Positions 22,248-30,456 of a DNA stretch of 31,158 nucleotides are shown piece by piece (position 1 is the stretch's first letter; each line of letters starts with the position of its first letter). The position numbers were made by a program, and so were the translations under genes. This DNA is from Dehalococcoidia bacterium UBA5748. GTDB taxonomy: Bacteria; Chloroflexota; Dehalococcoidia; Dehalococcoidales; UBA5627. Below the pieces are notes generated by a model. The model did no database searches, had not been told where the DNA came from, and was given only the letters and a program-made list of their open reading frames with translations. The stretch lies in NCBI GenBank assembly GCA_002419135.1, contig DIFM01000020.1, forward strand, positions 1 to 31,158, in the 5' to 3' direction.

Positions 22248-23321
22248 ATGAAAACAATCAAGGTAGAACTGGGAGATAGAAGCTACGACATTTTGATAGG
22301 AGGCAGTTTGCTCGACCGGACAGCTGACCTGTTGAGTGAAACAGCCCCTACGGGCAAATGCGTTATCATCACCAATCCCACTGTTGATAATCTATATGGA
22401 GATAGAATTAAAAAAAACCTGTTAAAAAGCGGGTTGACTGTCAATCTGCTGACAGTGCCTGACGGGGAAGAATATAAGTCGCTGGACACCGCCGGCAGAT
22501 TGTTTCAGGAGTTGACAGAGTGTTTTGCCGAACGCAACACACCGATACTGGCACTCGGCGGCGGAGTTATCGGAGATCTTGCCGGTTTTGTGGCATCAAC
22601 ATATATGCGCGGCGTGCCTTTTATACAAATACCCACTACCCTGCTGGCGCAGGTCGACAGCAGCATAGGCGGTAAGGTAGCAGTAGACCACGGTAAGCTA
22701 AAAAATAAAATAGGAGCCTTCTATCAACCGAAGCTGGTGATTTCGGATACGACAACTTTGAAAACCCTTCCGCAAAAAGAGTTTGCAAACGGTATGGCGG
22801 AAGTAATAAAAAGCGCTGTCATCAGAGACCGCTCTTTCTTTAACTTTATCAGGGAAAACTTGGCTGCCATTACGAAGCTGGAAAATGACATTATTGAAGA
22901 AACAGTTTTCCGTGCAGCTTCCATAAAAGCATCCGTAGTAATGCAGGATGAGAGGGATACGGGCTTAAGGAATATCTTAAACTTCGGGCATACTATCGGG
23001 CACGCAGTAGAATCAGTATCCCGCTTTAAGATATCTCATGGGCAGGCGGTAGCCATCGGTATGATAGCCGAAGCTAAAATCTCTCTTAAAATGGGGACAT
23101 TGAAAAAGAATGAACTGAACGAAATTGAGGACCTGATATCGTATTGCGGGTTGCCAACAAGATTATCTGAATTGGACAAGGATAGTATACTGCAGGCAAT
23201 ACAGCATGACAAAAAGGTAACAAACGGCAAAATCAGATTTGCGCTTCCCAGAAACATCGGGGATGTTTATGTAACTGATGAGGTGGAGCCGGCTGTTATC
23301 AGAGAGGCGCTGGAAGAATAA
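22248..23321 (+). CDS. aroB: 3-dehydroquinate synthase
   Basis: Converts DAHP to 3-dehydroquinate using NAD and a divalent metal. The NAD-binding region reads ALGGGVIGDLAGFVASTYMRG, followed by QIPTTLLAQVDSSIGGKVAVDH. The metal-binding histidines lie in NFGHTIGHAVE and KISHGQAVAIGM. Length 357 is typical. The ATG follows the aroF stop with no spacer, so translation is probably coupled. Confidence 0.96.
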   Translation: MKTIKVELGDRSYDILIGGSLLDRTADLLSETAPTGKCVIITNPTVDNLYGDRIKKNLLKSGLTVNLLTVPDGEEYKSLDTAGRLFQELTECFAERNTPILALGGGVIGDLAGFVASTYMRGVPFIQIPTTLLAQVDSSIGGKVAVDHGKLKNKIGAFYQPKLVISDTTTLKTLPQKEFANGMAEVIKSAVIRDRSFFNFIRENLAAITKLENDIIEETVFRAASIKASVVMQDERDTGLRNILNFGHTIGHAVESVSRFKISHGQAVAIGMIAEAKISLKMGTLKKNELNEIEDLISYCGLPTRLSELDKDSILQAIQHDKKVTNGKIRFALPRNIGDVYVTDEVEPAVIREALEE

Positions 23322-23322
23322 T

Positions 23323-23976
23323 ATGAAAAGCAAACGTATCTGCGCAGTTATTACGGACAAAAAACAGAACATCTCGCAAATCGCCGGCATGGCGGATTTA
23401 TTCGAGGTACGCATAGACTTGATTGGCAACGGTTGGGAAGAGCTTGCAACAAGACTGCCAAAACCGTGGATTGCCTGTAATCGCCGCAAAGAAGAAGGCG
23501 GCAACTGGCAGGGCAGCGAAGCTTGCCGGATTGAAGAGTTATTAAAAGCGCTGCCATTGGAAGCATTCATCGTGGATATCGAATTGGAAACTCCCGGACT
23601 GGACATAATCGTACCGGTTATAAAACAGAAAGCCGGCTGTCTTATTTCATCTCATAATATAAAAGAAACACCTTGCTTCGACGAATTAAAAGATATCGTG
23701 TTAAAACAGATTGCCGCCGGTGCCGATATATGTAAGGTAGTTACTTTTGCCAATAGGGATGATGACAATTTTACTGTTTTAAGGTTGATTCCGGAGTTTC
23801 CGGGGAAAAGGATTATTGCTTTTGCTATGGGGGAAAAGGGACTTGCCAGCCGTATCCTCTGCCCGATGATAGGCGGTGATTTTTCCTATGCGGCAATAGA
23901 AAAAGGAGCGGAGTCGGCCGCAGGGCAGTTAACGGTTGAGGACTTGCGCCGAATATACCGGATGGTGCGGAAATGA
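23323..23976 (+). CDS. aroD: 3-dehydroquinate dehydratase, type I
   Basis: Dehydrates 3-dehydroquinate to 3-dehydroshikimate through a Schiff base. The substrate-binding EVRIDL is at residues 28-33, the catalytic His111 in SSHNIKETP, and the Schiff-base Lys138 in ADICKVVTFA. Arg177 and Gln202 fit the later conserved positions. At 217 residues it is on the short side of the type I family. I chose the ATG at 23323, one base after the aroB stop; an upstream start would overlap aroB. It overlaps aroE by 4 bases. Confidence 0.95.
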   Translation: MKSKRICAVITDKKQNISQIAGMADLFEVRIDLIGNGWEELATRLPKPWIACNRRKEEGGNWQGSEACRIEELLKALPLEAFIVDIELETPGLDIIVPVIKQKAGCLISSHNIKETPCFDELKDIVLKQIAAGADICKVVTFANRDDDNFTVLRLIPEFPGKRIIAFAMGEKGLASRILCPMIGGDFSYAAIEKGAESAAGQLTVEDLRRIYRMVRK

Positions 23977-24845
23977 CACATAACATTTCCACTGCTACCG
24001 GAATCTGCGGGCTTATCGGAGACCCGGTAGAACACAGCATATCTCCGGCAATTCATAATGCCGCCTTTAAAAAATCCGGGTTGGATTATATTTATCTGCC
24101 GTTTCGGGTAACATCCGAAAATCTAACCGGAGCCGTAACCGCATTAAGAATCCTTGATTTACGCGGATTAAACGTAACCATACCGCATAAGGTTGCCGTT
24201 ATGCCTTTGCTCGATGAGATAGACGCGGTTGCAAAAAATATCGGGGCTGTTAACACAATTGTAAACGACAGCGGGCACTTGACCGGTTACAATACCGATG
24301 CCGCCGGATTCCTTAAATCTCTGGTAGCAAAAGATATTGACCCATCGGGTAAAAAAGCAGTTATACTGGGAGCCGGAGGCGTTGCAAGAGCAATTTCTTT
24401 TGCACTGGCAGGGCAGAAAACGGAAATTAAAATCCTAAGTCGCAGCGGGTCGCTGGAACCGGCAGAAAAACTGGCTGCCAACTTATCCCAACATTTTAAA
24501 AGTAAAATAAGTGCTGCCGAACTGAGCAAACTCAACCTGAAACAGGCTTTGAAGCAGGCCGATATTCTAATAAATGCCACCAGTGTCGGTATGAGCCCCG
24601 ATACCTATAATACCCTGGTGCCGCGGGAACTTTTAAAGCCGGGAATGGTGGTTTACGATGTTGTTTACAACCCGCAAAAAACAAGGCTGCTTGAGGATGC
24701 GAAAAATGCCGGCGCGGTCGTAATCGGCGGATTGGATATGCTGATATGGCAGGGCGCGTTGGCTTTCGAGCTTTGGACAGGCATAAAAGCGCCGCTTGAT
24801 ACCATGACGAACAAGGCAGTTCAATTACTAAATAAGTCTGCCTGA
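23973..24845 (+). CDS. aroE: Shikimate dehydrogenase
   Basis: Reduces 3-dehydroshikimate to shikimate with NADPH. Conserved residues seen: GDPVEHSISPAIHN (16-29) for shikimate binding, catalytic Lys73 in NVTIPHK, Asn94, and Asp109 in GYNTDAAGF. The nucleotide-binding loop is GAGGVARA (133-140), and GGLDMLIWQGALAFELWTG lies near the C-terminus. Its ATG overlaps the aroD stop (ATGA). A 135-base spacer follows. Confidence 0.96.
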   Translation: MTHNISTATGICGLIGDPVEHSISPAIHNAAFKKSGLDYIYLPFRVTSENLTGAVTALRILDLRGLNVTIPHKVAVMPLLDEIDAVAKNIGAVNTIVNDSGHLTGYNTDAAGFLKSLVAKDIDPSGKKAVILGAGGVARAISFALAGQKTEIKILSRSGSLEPAEKLAANLSQHFKSKISAAELSKLNLKQALKQADILINATSVGMSPDTYNTLVPRELLKPGMVVYDVVYNPQKTRLLEDAKNAGAVVIGGLDMLIWQGALAFELWTGIKAPLDTMTNKAVQLLNKSA

Positions 24846-24922
24846 ATATAACCATTGTATTACCTTAGGATAACAACTTATTAATAGACAATTCCCACGG
24901 TTGCTCTGATGAAGTGATTAGT

Positions 24923-24951
24923 TTGTGAAACGGGCGCTATGTTATTATAAT
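24923..24951 (+). promoter_or_regulatory. Possible internal promoter before aroK
   Basis: In the 135-base gap after aroE, TTGTGA (24923-24928) and a perfect TATAAT (24946-24951) are separated by 17 bases. Transcript start would be near 24958, 23 bases before the aroK ATG. It could supply aroK-aroA-aroC-pheA independently of the attenuator. The -35 box matches consensus at four of six positions. Confidence 0.55.
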
Positions 24952-24980
24952 ATGTATATGATAATATCCGGATTGAAAGC

Positions 24981-25505
24981 ATGAAGACGAACATCGCATT
25001 GATAGGTTTTATGGCTACCGGCAAGACCACCATCGCAAAGACTATTGCCGCAAAACTGGGCAAGACTCTTGTTGAAATGGATCTTCTTATCGAACAAAAA
25101 GCAGGTAAGAGCGTTGCCGAGATCTTTGAAGATGACGGTGAAATTGCTTTTAGGCAACTGGAAATCGATGTTACCAGGGAAATCGCAGAGCACGATAATC
25201 AGGTAATTGCCTGCGGCGGCGGAATAGTATTGAACCGCATTAATATTGACAGGCTTAAAAGAAAGGCTGTGGTTATTCTGCTGACTGTATCCTTTGATGT
25301 AATCGAAAAAAGGGTCTCGGCAGGCACAGGTGTCAGACCGTTACTGGCTGGCAGTAATGATAAAGCGCTGGCTATCAGAGAACTGATGTCATTCAGGCAG
25401 CCTTTTTATGAAAGAGCGGCGGATATAACGGTGGATTCGTCGAATTTGGGCATTGAAGCGACCGCAGATTATATAATAGATAAGGTTAAGATTTATGAGA
25501 GTTAG
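24981..25505 (+). CDS. aroK: Shikimate kinase
   Basis: Phosphorylates shikimate at the 3-hydroxyl using ATP. The Walker A loop is GFMATGKT (9-16). Shikimate-binding residues are Asp34 in VEMDLLIE, Arg58 and the GGG at 79-81. The lid arginine is in RPLL (119-122), and the adenine-side motif is FRQPFYERAA (138-147). Length 174 is typical. It overlaps aroA by 11 bases. The ribosome-binding site is weak. Confidence 0.96.
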   Translation: MKTNIALIGFMATGKTTIAKTIAAKLGKTLVEMDLLIEQKAGKSVAEIFEDDGEIAFRQLEIDVTREIAEHDNQVIACGGGIVLNRINIDRLKRKAVVILLTVSFDVIEKRVSAGTGVRPLLAGSNDKALAIRELMSFRQPFYERAADITVDSSNLGIEATADYIIDKVKIYES

Positions 25506-26751
25506 AATCGATAAAAGCAAGTTACAAGGGAAGGTGATTGTTCCTCCATCCAAAAGTTATACTATCCGCAGCCTGATGTGTGCTGCGCTAACCAAAGGGA
25601 AAAGCAGTATTATAAACCCGCTTATATCCGACGATACGGAAGCTGCAGGCGAGGCTCTTGAAAAAGTCGGTATTAAGATAGATAAAAATAACGACCGCTG
25701 GGAAGTAACCGGCGGCCGTTTTCATGCCCCCGAAGGAGATATTTATTGCCGTGATTCTGCGGCAACTTTGCGCTTTATGACCGCTCTGTCATGTATTATT
25801 CCGGGAAAATGCCGCCTTGTCCCCAGCCCGGCCCTGGCCAAGCGTCCTATCGAGCCGTTAATTACAGCTCTTAACACACTTAAAATTAAATGCTACATAG
25901 AAGATTCGGCGATTGTCGTCGATGAAAGCAAGTTTTGGGGTGGGAACGTAAGCATGACGGGAGATGTCAGTTCCCAATTCGTTTCCGCCCTGCTGTTTTT
26001 ATGCCCTTTGGCAGAAGTAGGCTTAAATATACGCCTTACCACCCCACCCGAGTCTGCCCCTTATATTGAAATGACGCTCGGCTGTCTGAAGGAATTCGGC
26101 ATAGATATAATAGCTTCCCCTACGCTGCAGTTTTTCACCAGCGATTTCCGAAAATATAAACCGGCGGATTACAAGGTTGAGGGCGACTGGTCCACTGCAT
26201 CATATTTACTCGCAGCGGGAGCTATGACGGGAAGAACAGAAGTAACCGGGCTTAACCTCAACAGCATTCAGGGAGACCGCGTAATAATAAACCTGTTAAG
26301 TAAAATGGGCGCTTCGGTATCGGCTAAAAAAGAAATCACCACTGCCGCCAATTCCAAGCTAAAACCCATCAGGGCAGATTTAACGGATTGCATCGACCTT
26401 TTGCCGACCATAGCAGTAGTAGCGGCACTGGCTAACGGACAAAGCAGGTTTTACGGAATACGACGCGCCAGATTCAAGGAATCCAACCGCGTCACCGCCA
26501 TTAAAGAGGGGCTGGGGAAAATGCAGGTTGAGGTAACCGAAGACGATGATATGCTCACCATCAACGGCGGAAAACCGGTAGGTGCAACCATCGACAGTTT
26601 CGGAGACCACCGCATTGCCATGGCATTCAGCCTGCTGGGAGCGGCTGTCGGCGATACCGTTATCGAGGGTGCGGAATGCGTTTCCAAAACATACACTCAC
26701 TTCTGGCAAACCCTTGAAAGCCTAGGAGCAAAGGTGGGAAAAAATGTCTGA
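25495..26751 (+). CDS. aroA: EPSP synthase (3-phosphoshikimate 1-carboxyvinyltransferase)
   Basis: Joins shikimate-3-phosphate and PEP to give EPSP. Visible active-site residues: Lys20, Ser21 and Arg25 in PPSKSYTIR, Arg117 in LAKRPIEPL, SSQ at 159-161, catalytic Asp301 (DCIDLLPT), Glu329 in RFKESNR, and Arg373 in GDHRIAM. The usual LGNAGT..R PEP loop is replaced by CRDSAATLR (85-93), placing Ala89 where E. coli has Gly96. Length 418 is typical. Its ATG is inside the end of aroK, and its own end overlaps aroC by 8 bases. Confidence 0.95.
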   Translation: MRVRIDKSKLQGKVIVPPSKSYTIRSLMCAALTKGKSSIINPLISDDTEAAGEALEKVGIKIDKNNDRWEVTGGRFHAPEGDIYCRDSAATLRFMTALSCIIPGKCRLVPSPALAKRPIEPLITALNTLKIKCYIEDSAIVVDESKFWGGNVSMTGDVSSQFVSALLFLCPLAEVGLNIRLTTPPESAPYIEMTLGCLKEFGIDIIASPTLQFFTSDFRKYKPADYKVEGDWSTASYLLAAGAMTGRTEVTGLNLNSIQGDRVIINLLSKMGASVSAKKEITTAANSKLKPIRADLTDCIDLLPTIAVVAALANGQSRFYGIRRARFKESNRVTAIKEGLGKMQVEVTEDDDMLTINGGKPVGATIDSFGDHRIAMAFSLLGAAVGDTVIEGAECVSKTYTHFWQTLESLGAKVGKNV

Positions 26752-27835
26752 CAGCCTTGGCAAGGAGTTCACCATTACCAGTTTCGGTGAAAGCCACGGC
26801 AAACTAATCGGCATTCTTGTCAGCGGCTGCCCTGCCGGGTTAGCTATAAGTGAGTCATATATTCAAAAAGAGCTCGACAGGCGCAAACCCAATGACAATG
26901 CAGCTTCGACTTCCCGAACTGAAGACGACAAAGTAGAAATCCTTTCCGGTATTTTAAACGGATATACAACCGGCGCCCCGATATGCCTGGCAATCAATAA
27001 CAAAGATACCCGCTCTGCCGATTATGACAGCCTTCATCTGACACCAAGACCGGGGCATGCCGATTACACAGCTTATATAAAATACGGCGGATTCGGCGAC
27101 TATCGCGGAGGCGGACGCTTTTCAGGACGGATTACCGCCGGTTTTGTAGCTGCCGGAGCTGTTGCCCGTTTATTATTAAAAACCATCGGCGTTGAAATCG
27201 TTGCCCATACTACAGAGATAGGCGGGATAGCCGCAAAATCGCAGCCTATAGATATGATAAAACGGAACAGAAGTGATAACGTCCTGTATTGTGCCGATTC
27301 CATAGCTGCAGTTAAAATGATAACAGCTTTAGAGGAGGCATCAGCCGGCGGCGACAGTCTGGGAGGTATTATAGAAGGCATTGCTCTCGGAATTCCGGCA
27401 GGCCTGGGAGAACCTGTTTTCGACAACTTGGACGGTGATATGGCAAAGGCTTTGTTTGCCATTCCGGCGGTAAAAGGCGTGGAATTCGGCGCAGGGTTTA
27501 ACGCCGCCCGTGTTAAGGGCTCCCAAAACAACGACCCACTGGAAATACAAGACGGAAGGGTAATTACCAAAACCAATAATGCCGGAGGCATTCTAGGCGG
27601 AATCAGTAACGGAATGCCGCTAATCGTAAGAATAGCCATAAAACCGACTCCTTCCATAGCCAAAAAGCAGCCTTCGGTTAATTTGAAAGAAATGACCGAA
27701 ACTGAAACTGAAATAAAAGGTCGGCACGATGTCTGCATCGTACCCAGAGCTGTACCGGTAGTGGAAGCTATGATGTCGATAACACTGTGCGACTTTGCTC
27801 TGAGAGCAGGAATAATACCGAGGGTAATAAAATGA
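26744..27835 (+). CDS. aroC: Chorismate synthase
   Basis: Forms chorismate from EPSP with reduced FMN. The family motifs are FGESHGK (14-20, with the catalytic-region His18), LDRRKP (44-49), RPGHADYTAYIKYG (102-115), RGGGRFSGRITA (121-132) and the late QNNDPLEI plus GGISNGMPLIVRIAIKPTPSI. Length 363 is typical. It overlaps aroA by 8 bases and pheA by 4 (ATGA), so the four genes aroK to pheA appear translationally coupled. Confidence 0.96.
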   Translation: MSDSLGKEFTITSFGESHGKLIGILVSGCPAGLAISESYIQKELDRRKPNDNAASTSRTEDDKVEILSGILNGYTTGAPICLAINNKDTRSADYDSLHLTPRPGHADYTAYIKYGGFGDYRGGGRFSGRITAGFVAAGAVARLLLKTIGVEIVAHTTEIGGIAAKSQPIDMIKRNRSDNVLYCADSIAAVKMITALEEASAGGDSLGGIIEGIALGIPAGLGEPVFDNLDGDMAKALFAIPAVKGVEFGAGFNAARVKGSQNNDPLEIQDGRVITKTNNAGGILGGISNGMPLIVRIAIKPTPSIAKKQPSVNLKEMTETETEIKGRHDVCIVPRAVPVVEAMMSITLCDFALRAGIIPRVIK

Positions 27836-28914
27836 GTATAGAAGAACTAAGAACACAAATTGATAATATAGATAAGCAAATCGTTGAACTGATAGCCGAC
27901 AGAAGCAAACTCTCCGGGAATATCGGTGAGCTTAAAAAGCAGGAAGGCTGGCAGGTTCAGGACAGGTTGCGCGAAGAAGCCGTCATAGGAAAGATAAAGG
28001 AGATAGCGCGTGAAAAAGGGCTGAAGCAGAACGATATAGAACTCATATACCGCCAGATTTTCATTGCATCCAAGAACATGCAGGAAACTTTTGTAGCCTT
28101 CCAGGGGGAACTGGGCGCTTACAGCGAGGAGGCTGCTATAAACTTCTTCGGCTCCGATATCAGGCTCAGGCCTTATGAAACACTGGAAGACGTTTTTAAA
28201 GCCGTTGAAAAGGATGAAGCGCAGTTCGGCATAGTACCGGTTGAAAACTCTATTGAAGGCAGTATCAGCAAAACCTACGACCTGCTTCTGGATTCCCCTT
28301 TAAAAGTCTGCGGTGAAACGGAATTAAGAGTATCCCATTGCCTGATATCAAATCATGGCGTATCACTGGATTCAATTAAAAAGATTTATTCACATCCGCA
28401 GGCGCTGGGACAATGCCAGGCATTTATCAAGCATTTACAGTGTGAACTCGTACCCACGTATGATACCGCCGGCAGCGTGAAAATGATTAAGGAAAAGCGG
28501 CTTATGGACGGGGCTGCCATTGCCGGCAAACGTGCTGCCGTAATCTATAATATGAATATCATCAACTGTGATATCGAAGATAACCCCAATAACTTCACAC
28601 GCTTCTTTGTACTGTCAAAGGAAGACGCGCCGCTTTCGGGTAACGATAAGACATCACTGGTATTCTCTGTCAAGCACAGACCGGGCGCTCTTTATGAATC
28701 TCTAAAGCGACTGGCGGATAATGATATCAATATGACCAAGCTGGAATCGCGCCCTACCCGCCAGAAACCGTGGGTTTACAATTTCTACCTGGATTTCGAA
28801 GGGCACAGGCAGGATGAAAAAGTAATTGAGATGCTGAAAAAACTTGAAGACTATACTATATTTTTGAAGGTTTTGGGTTCGTATCCCAAGGCTGCCCGGA
28901 AGAATAGCAATTAA
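27832..28914 (+). CDS. pheA: Bifunctional chorismate mutase / prephenate dehydratase
   Basis: Makes phenylpyruvate, the phenylalanine precursor, from chorismate. Residues 1 to about 85 are an AroQ-type chorismate mutase. Residues about 88-262 are prephenate dehydratase, with VPVENSIEGS and the catalytic-site TRF at 256-258. Residues about 273-352 are an ACT domain with GAL (285-287) and ESRP (305-308), the Phe-binding motifs, so feedback inhibition by Phe is expected. I chose ATG 27832, which overlaps the aroC stop; an upstream GTG frame is not homologous. Length 360 is typical. Confidence 0.96.
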   Translation: MSIEELRTQIDNIDKQIVELIADRSKLSGNIGELKKQEGWQVQDRLREEAVIGKIKEIAREKGLKQNDIELIYRQIFIASKNMQETFVAFQGELGAYSEEAAINFFGSDIRLRPYETLEDVFKAVEKDEAQFGIVPVENSIEGSISKTYDLLLDSPLKVCGETELRVSHCLISNHGVSLDSIKKIYSHPQALGQCQAFIKHLQCELVPTYDTAGSVKMIKEKRLMDGAAIAGKRAAVIYNMNIINCDIEDNPNNFTRFFVLSKEDAPLSGNDKTSLVFSVKHRPGALYESLKRLADNDINMTKLESRPTRQKPWVYNFYLDFEGHRQDEKVIEMLKKLEDYTIFLKVLGSYPKAARKNSN

Positions 28915-28917
28915 ACT

Positions 28918-29084
28918 GTCTTTGCGATTTTTCCCGAAGGAAAAGCGAAGCAATCTTTTACGAATAAAAAAAATAAAGTAACTGCTGTTAATCGATAGAG
29001 ATTGCCACGTGGTTCGGCAGGCTTCGTGCATCCTGAGTTTATCGAAGGACATGAACGGATTTGTCGGGATTCCTCGCAATGACA
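28918..29084. repeat. Composite dispersed repeat between pheA and tyrA
   Basis: 28998-29084 read on the minus strand starts TGTCATTGCGAGGAATCC and ends CACGTGGCAATCTC, a well-known kind of dispersed repeat. Its middle (about 29012-29062) holds a second repeat type (CCTTCGATAAACTCAGGATG), as if inserted. 28918-28960 is a further copy-like piece with the stem TTTTCC-CGAA-GGAAAA (28929-28944) and GAAGCAATC. The block separates tyrA from the coupled aro genes. Confidence 0.55.
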
Positions 29085-29092
29085 TTTTATTG

Positions 29093-29108
29093 TATAGCTT
29101 GAGCTATA
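29093..29108. promoter_or_regulatory. Small palindrome before tyrA
   Basis: TATAGC (29093-29098) and GCTATA (29103-29108) form a perfect 6-bp stem with a TTGA loop, 15 bases before the tyrA ATG. It could be an operator, part of the repeat block, or chance. I found no convincing tyrA promoter. Confidence 0.3.
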
Positions 29109-29123
29109 GGAATAATTAAGACT

Positions 29124-30005
29124 ATGACCAAAATAAACAAAATAGCCATTATCGGCGGCTCCGGCAAGATGGGACAGTGGTTTGCCCGCTTACTGAAAGA
29201 GGAAGGCAAATCGGTGACGCTTATCGGCAGGGATAAAACGAAACTTGCAGATGTTCAGAAGGGACTGGGGGTTGCCATCAGTGACAGGATTTCGGATATA
29301 GAATCGGCGGATGCCGTTATCATATCGGTGCCGGTTGATTGTTTTGAAGAGACCGCCAAGCAGATAAGCCAATTCACTCATTCAAGCCAGCTTATATTCG
29401 ATGTTACCTCGATAAAATCAATACCCGTCGATCTAATGCACCGCTATATAACCAACGGCCGGATACTGGGCACGCATCCGGTATTCGGTCCCGGTGCCCG
29501 CAGTTTAGCCAACCAGAACTTCGTGCTGACACCCACAACACCGCAGGAAGAAAAACTGGCGGCTCAGGTTCTGGACTTTCTCGTAAAACGGGAGGCTAAG
29601 GTACAGATTATGACACCGGATGAGCATGACAGCATGATGTCTGTTGTACTGGGGTTGGCGCATTTTATCGCCATCATTTCGGCAGACAGTCTTGCAGGAC
29701 TGGAAAAGCTTAAAGAAATGGAATCCATCGGCGGAATTACCTATAAAGTTTTATGGACGCTGGTGGAAAGCGTTATTTCCGAAGACCCTGAGCTGTACGC
29801 TTCGCTGCAGATGAACCTGCCGCAGTTACCCCGTTTTCAAGAGCAATTCCTCAAAAACAGCATTGAGTGGACGGAGCTTGTTAAAAACAGGGATAGAGAT
29901 GAATTCGTTCGCAGAATGAAAAGCATCCACGACCAACTGGAAGCTAAAAGCAACAACTTCGGAAAAGCCTACGATAATATGTATAAAATAGCGGAGGGGC
30001 TCTAA
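29124..30005 (+). CDS. tyrA: Prephenate dehydrogenase
   Basis: Oxidatively decarboxylates prephenate to 4-hydroxyphenylpyruvate, the tyrosine precursor. The N-terminal Rossmann fold has GGSGKMG (11-17), with Arg36 at the end of the second strand (LIGRD). This may favour NADP, but that is uncertain. His118 lies in GTHPVFGPG and His180 in LGLAHFIA, the conserved histidines of the family. There is no fused chorismate mutase and no clear C-terminal ACT domain in its 293 residues. It is 209 bases after pheA, separated by repeats, so it may be a separate transcription unit or read through from the operon. Confidence 0.93.
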   Translation: MTKINKIAIIGGSGKMGQWFARLLKEEGKSVTLIGRDKTKLADVQKGLGVAISDRISDIESADAVIISVPVDCFEETAKQISQFTHSSQLIFDVTSIKSIPVDLMHRYITNGRILGTHPVFGPGARSLANQNFVLTPTTPQEEKLAAQVLDFLVKREAKVQIMTPDEHDSMMSVVLGLAHFIAIISADSLAGLEKLKEMESIGGITYKVLWTLVESVISEDPELYASLQMNLPQLPRFQEQFLKNSIEWTELVKNRDRDEFVRRMKSIHDQLEAKSNNFGKAYDNMYKIAEGL

Positions 30006-30013
30006 AACCCCTC
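29994..30013 (+). terminator. Possible terminator at the end of tyrA
   Basis: GAGGGG (29994-29999) pairs with CCCCTC (30008-30013) across the tyrA stop codon, followed by TCTCGTTATT. The U-run is poor. A second stem, ATCCCGA-AAAG-TCGGGAT (30038-30055), lies beyond it and could act on both strands, between the convergent tyrA and glutaredoxin genes. Confidence 0.4.
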
Positions 30014-30092
30014 TCTCGTTATTACTGTCATGCTGTAATCCCGAAAAGTCGGGATGAAGCATTTGGGGATGGGTGGCAAACTGTAAAAGAGA

Positions 30093-30329
30093 CTACATCA
30101 GCAGTTTATCCAACTCCCTCTGGTCGAAGCCTACAACTACCTTATCATCGACTACAATAACAGGCACACCCATCTGGCCGGATTTCTGAACCATCTCTTG
30201 TGCCGCAGCACGGTCAACGGCTACATTTAAATCCCTATAAACAACGCCCTTGCGCGTAAGATACTCCTTTGCGCGCACGCAATAGGGGCAGGTGGGGGTA
30301 GAATAAACAGTTACATTCTTGGCAGTCAT
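30093..30329 (-). CDS. Glutaredoxin-like thiol-disulfide protein
   Basis: A 78-residue thioredoxin-fold protein with the redox motif CPYC at residues 14-17 (STPTCPYCVRAKEYL), the cis-proline segment MGVPVIVVDD around Pro56, and a C-terminal GFDQRELDKLL helix. This matches small bacterial glutaredoxins of the NrdH/YruB kind, which reduce disulfides in the cytoplasm. The electron donor and partner cannot be told from sequence. The start is ATG 30329, nine bases after GGAGG. It points toward tyrA and appears to be a single-gene unit. Confidence 0.9.
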   Translation of the reverse strand: MTAKNVTVYSTPTCPYCVRAKEYLTRKGVVYRDLNVAVDRAAAQEMVQKSGQMGVPVIVVDDKVVVGFDQRELDKLLM

Positions 30330-30456
30330 TTAAAAAAGCCTCCTTATCGAATTGATATACATTATTATAGATAAGGATTAAGGCTGATTATAGAACTTTT
30401 ATCACATTGCTTTTATTGTCATTGCGTATAAATATACAATGATTAAGAATATAACA

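Noticed and set aside
27100..27738. 212-residue minus-strand frame opposite aroC
   Set aside because: Antisense shadow of a clear chorismate synthase; composition is rich in Pro, Ser and Ile with no family resemblance.
28918..28965. Terminator after pheA
   Set aside because: The TTTTCC-CGAA-GGAAAA stem is AT-rich and is not followed by a U-run. It fits the repeat family better.
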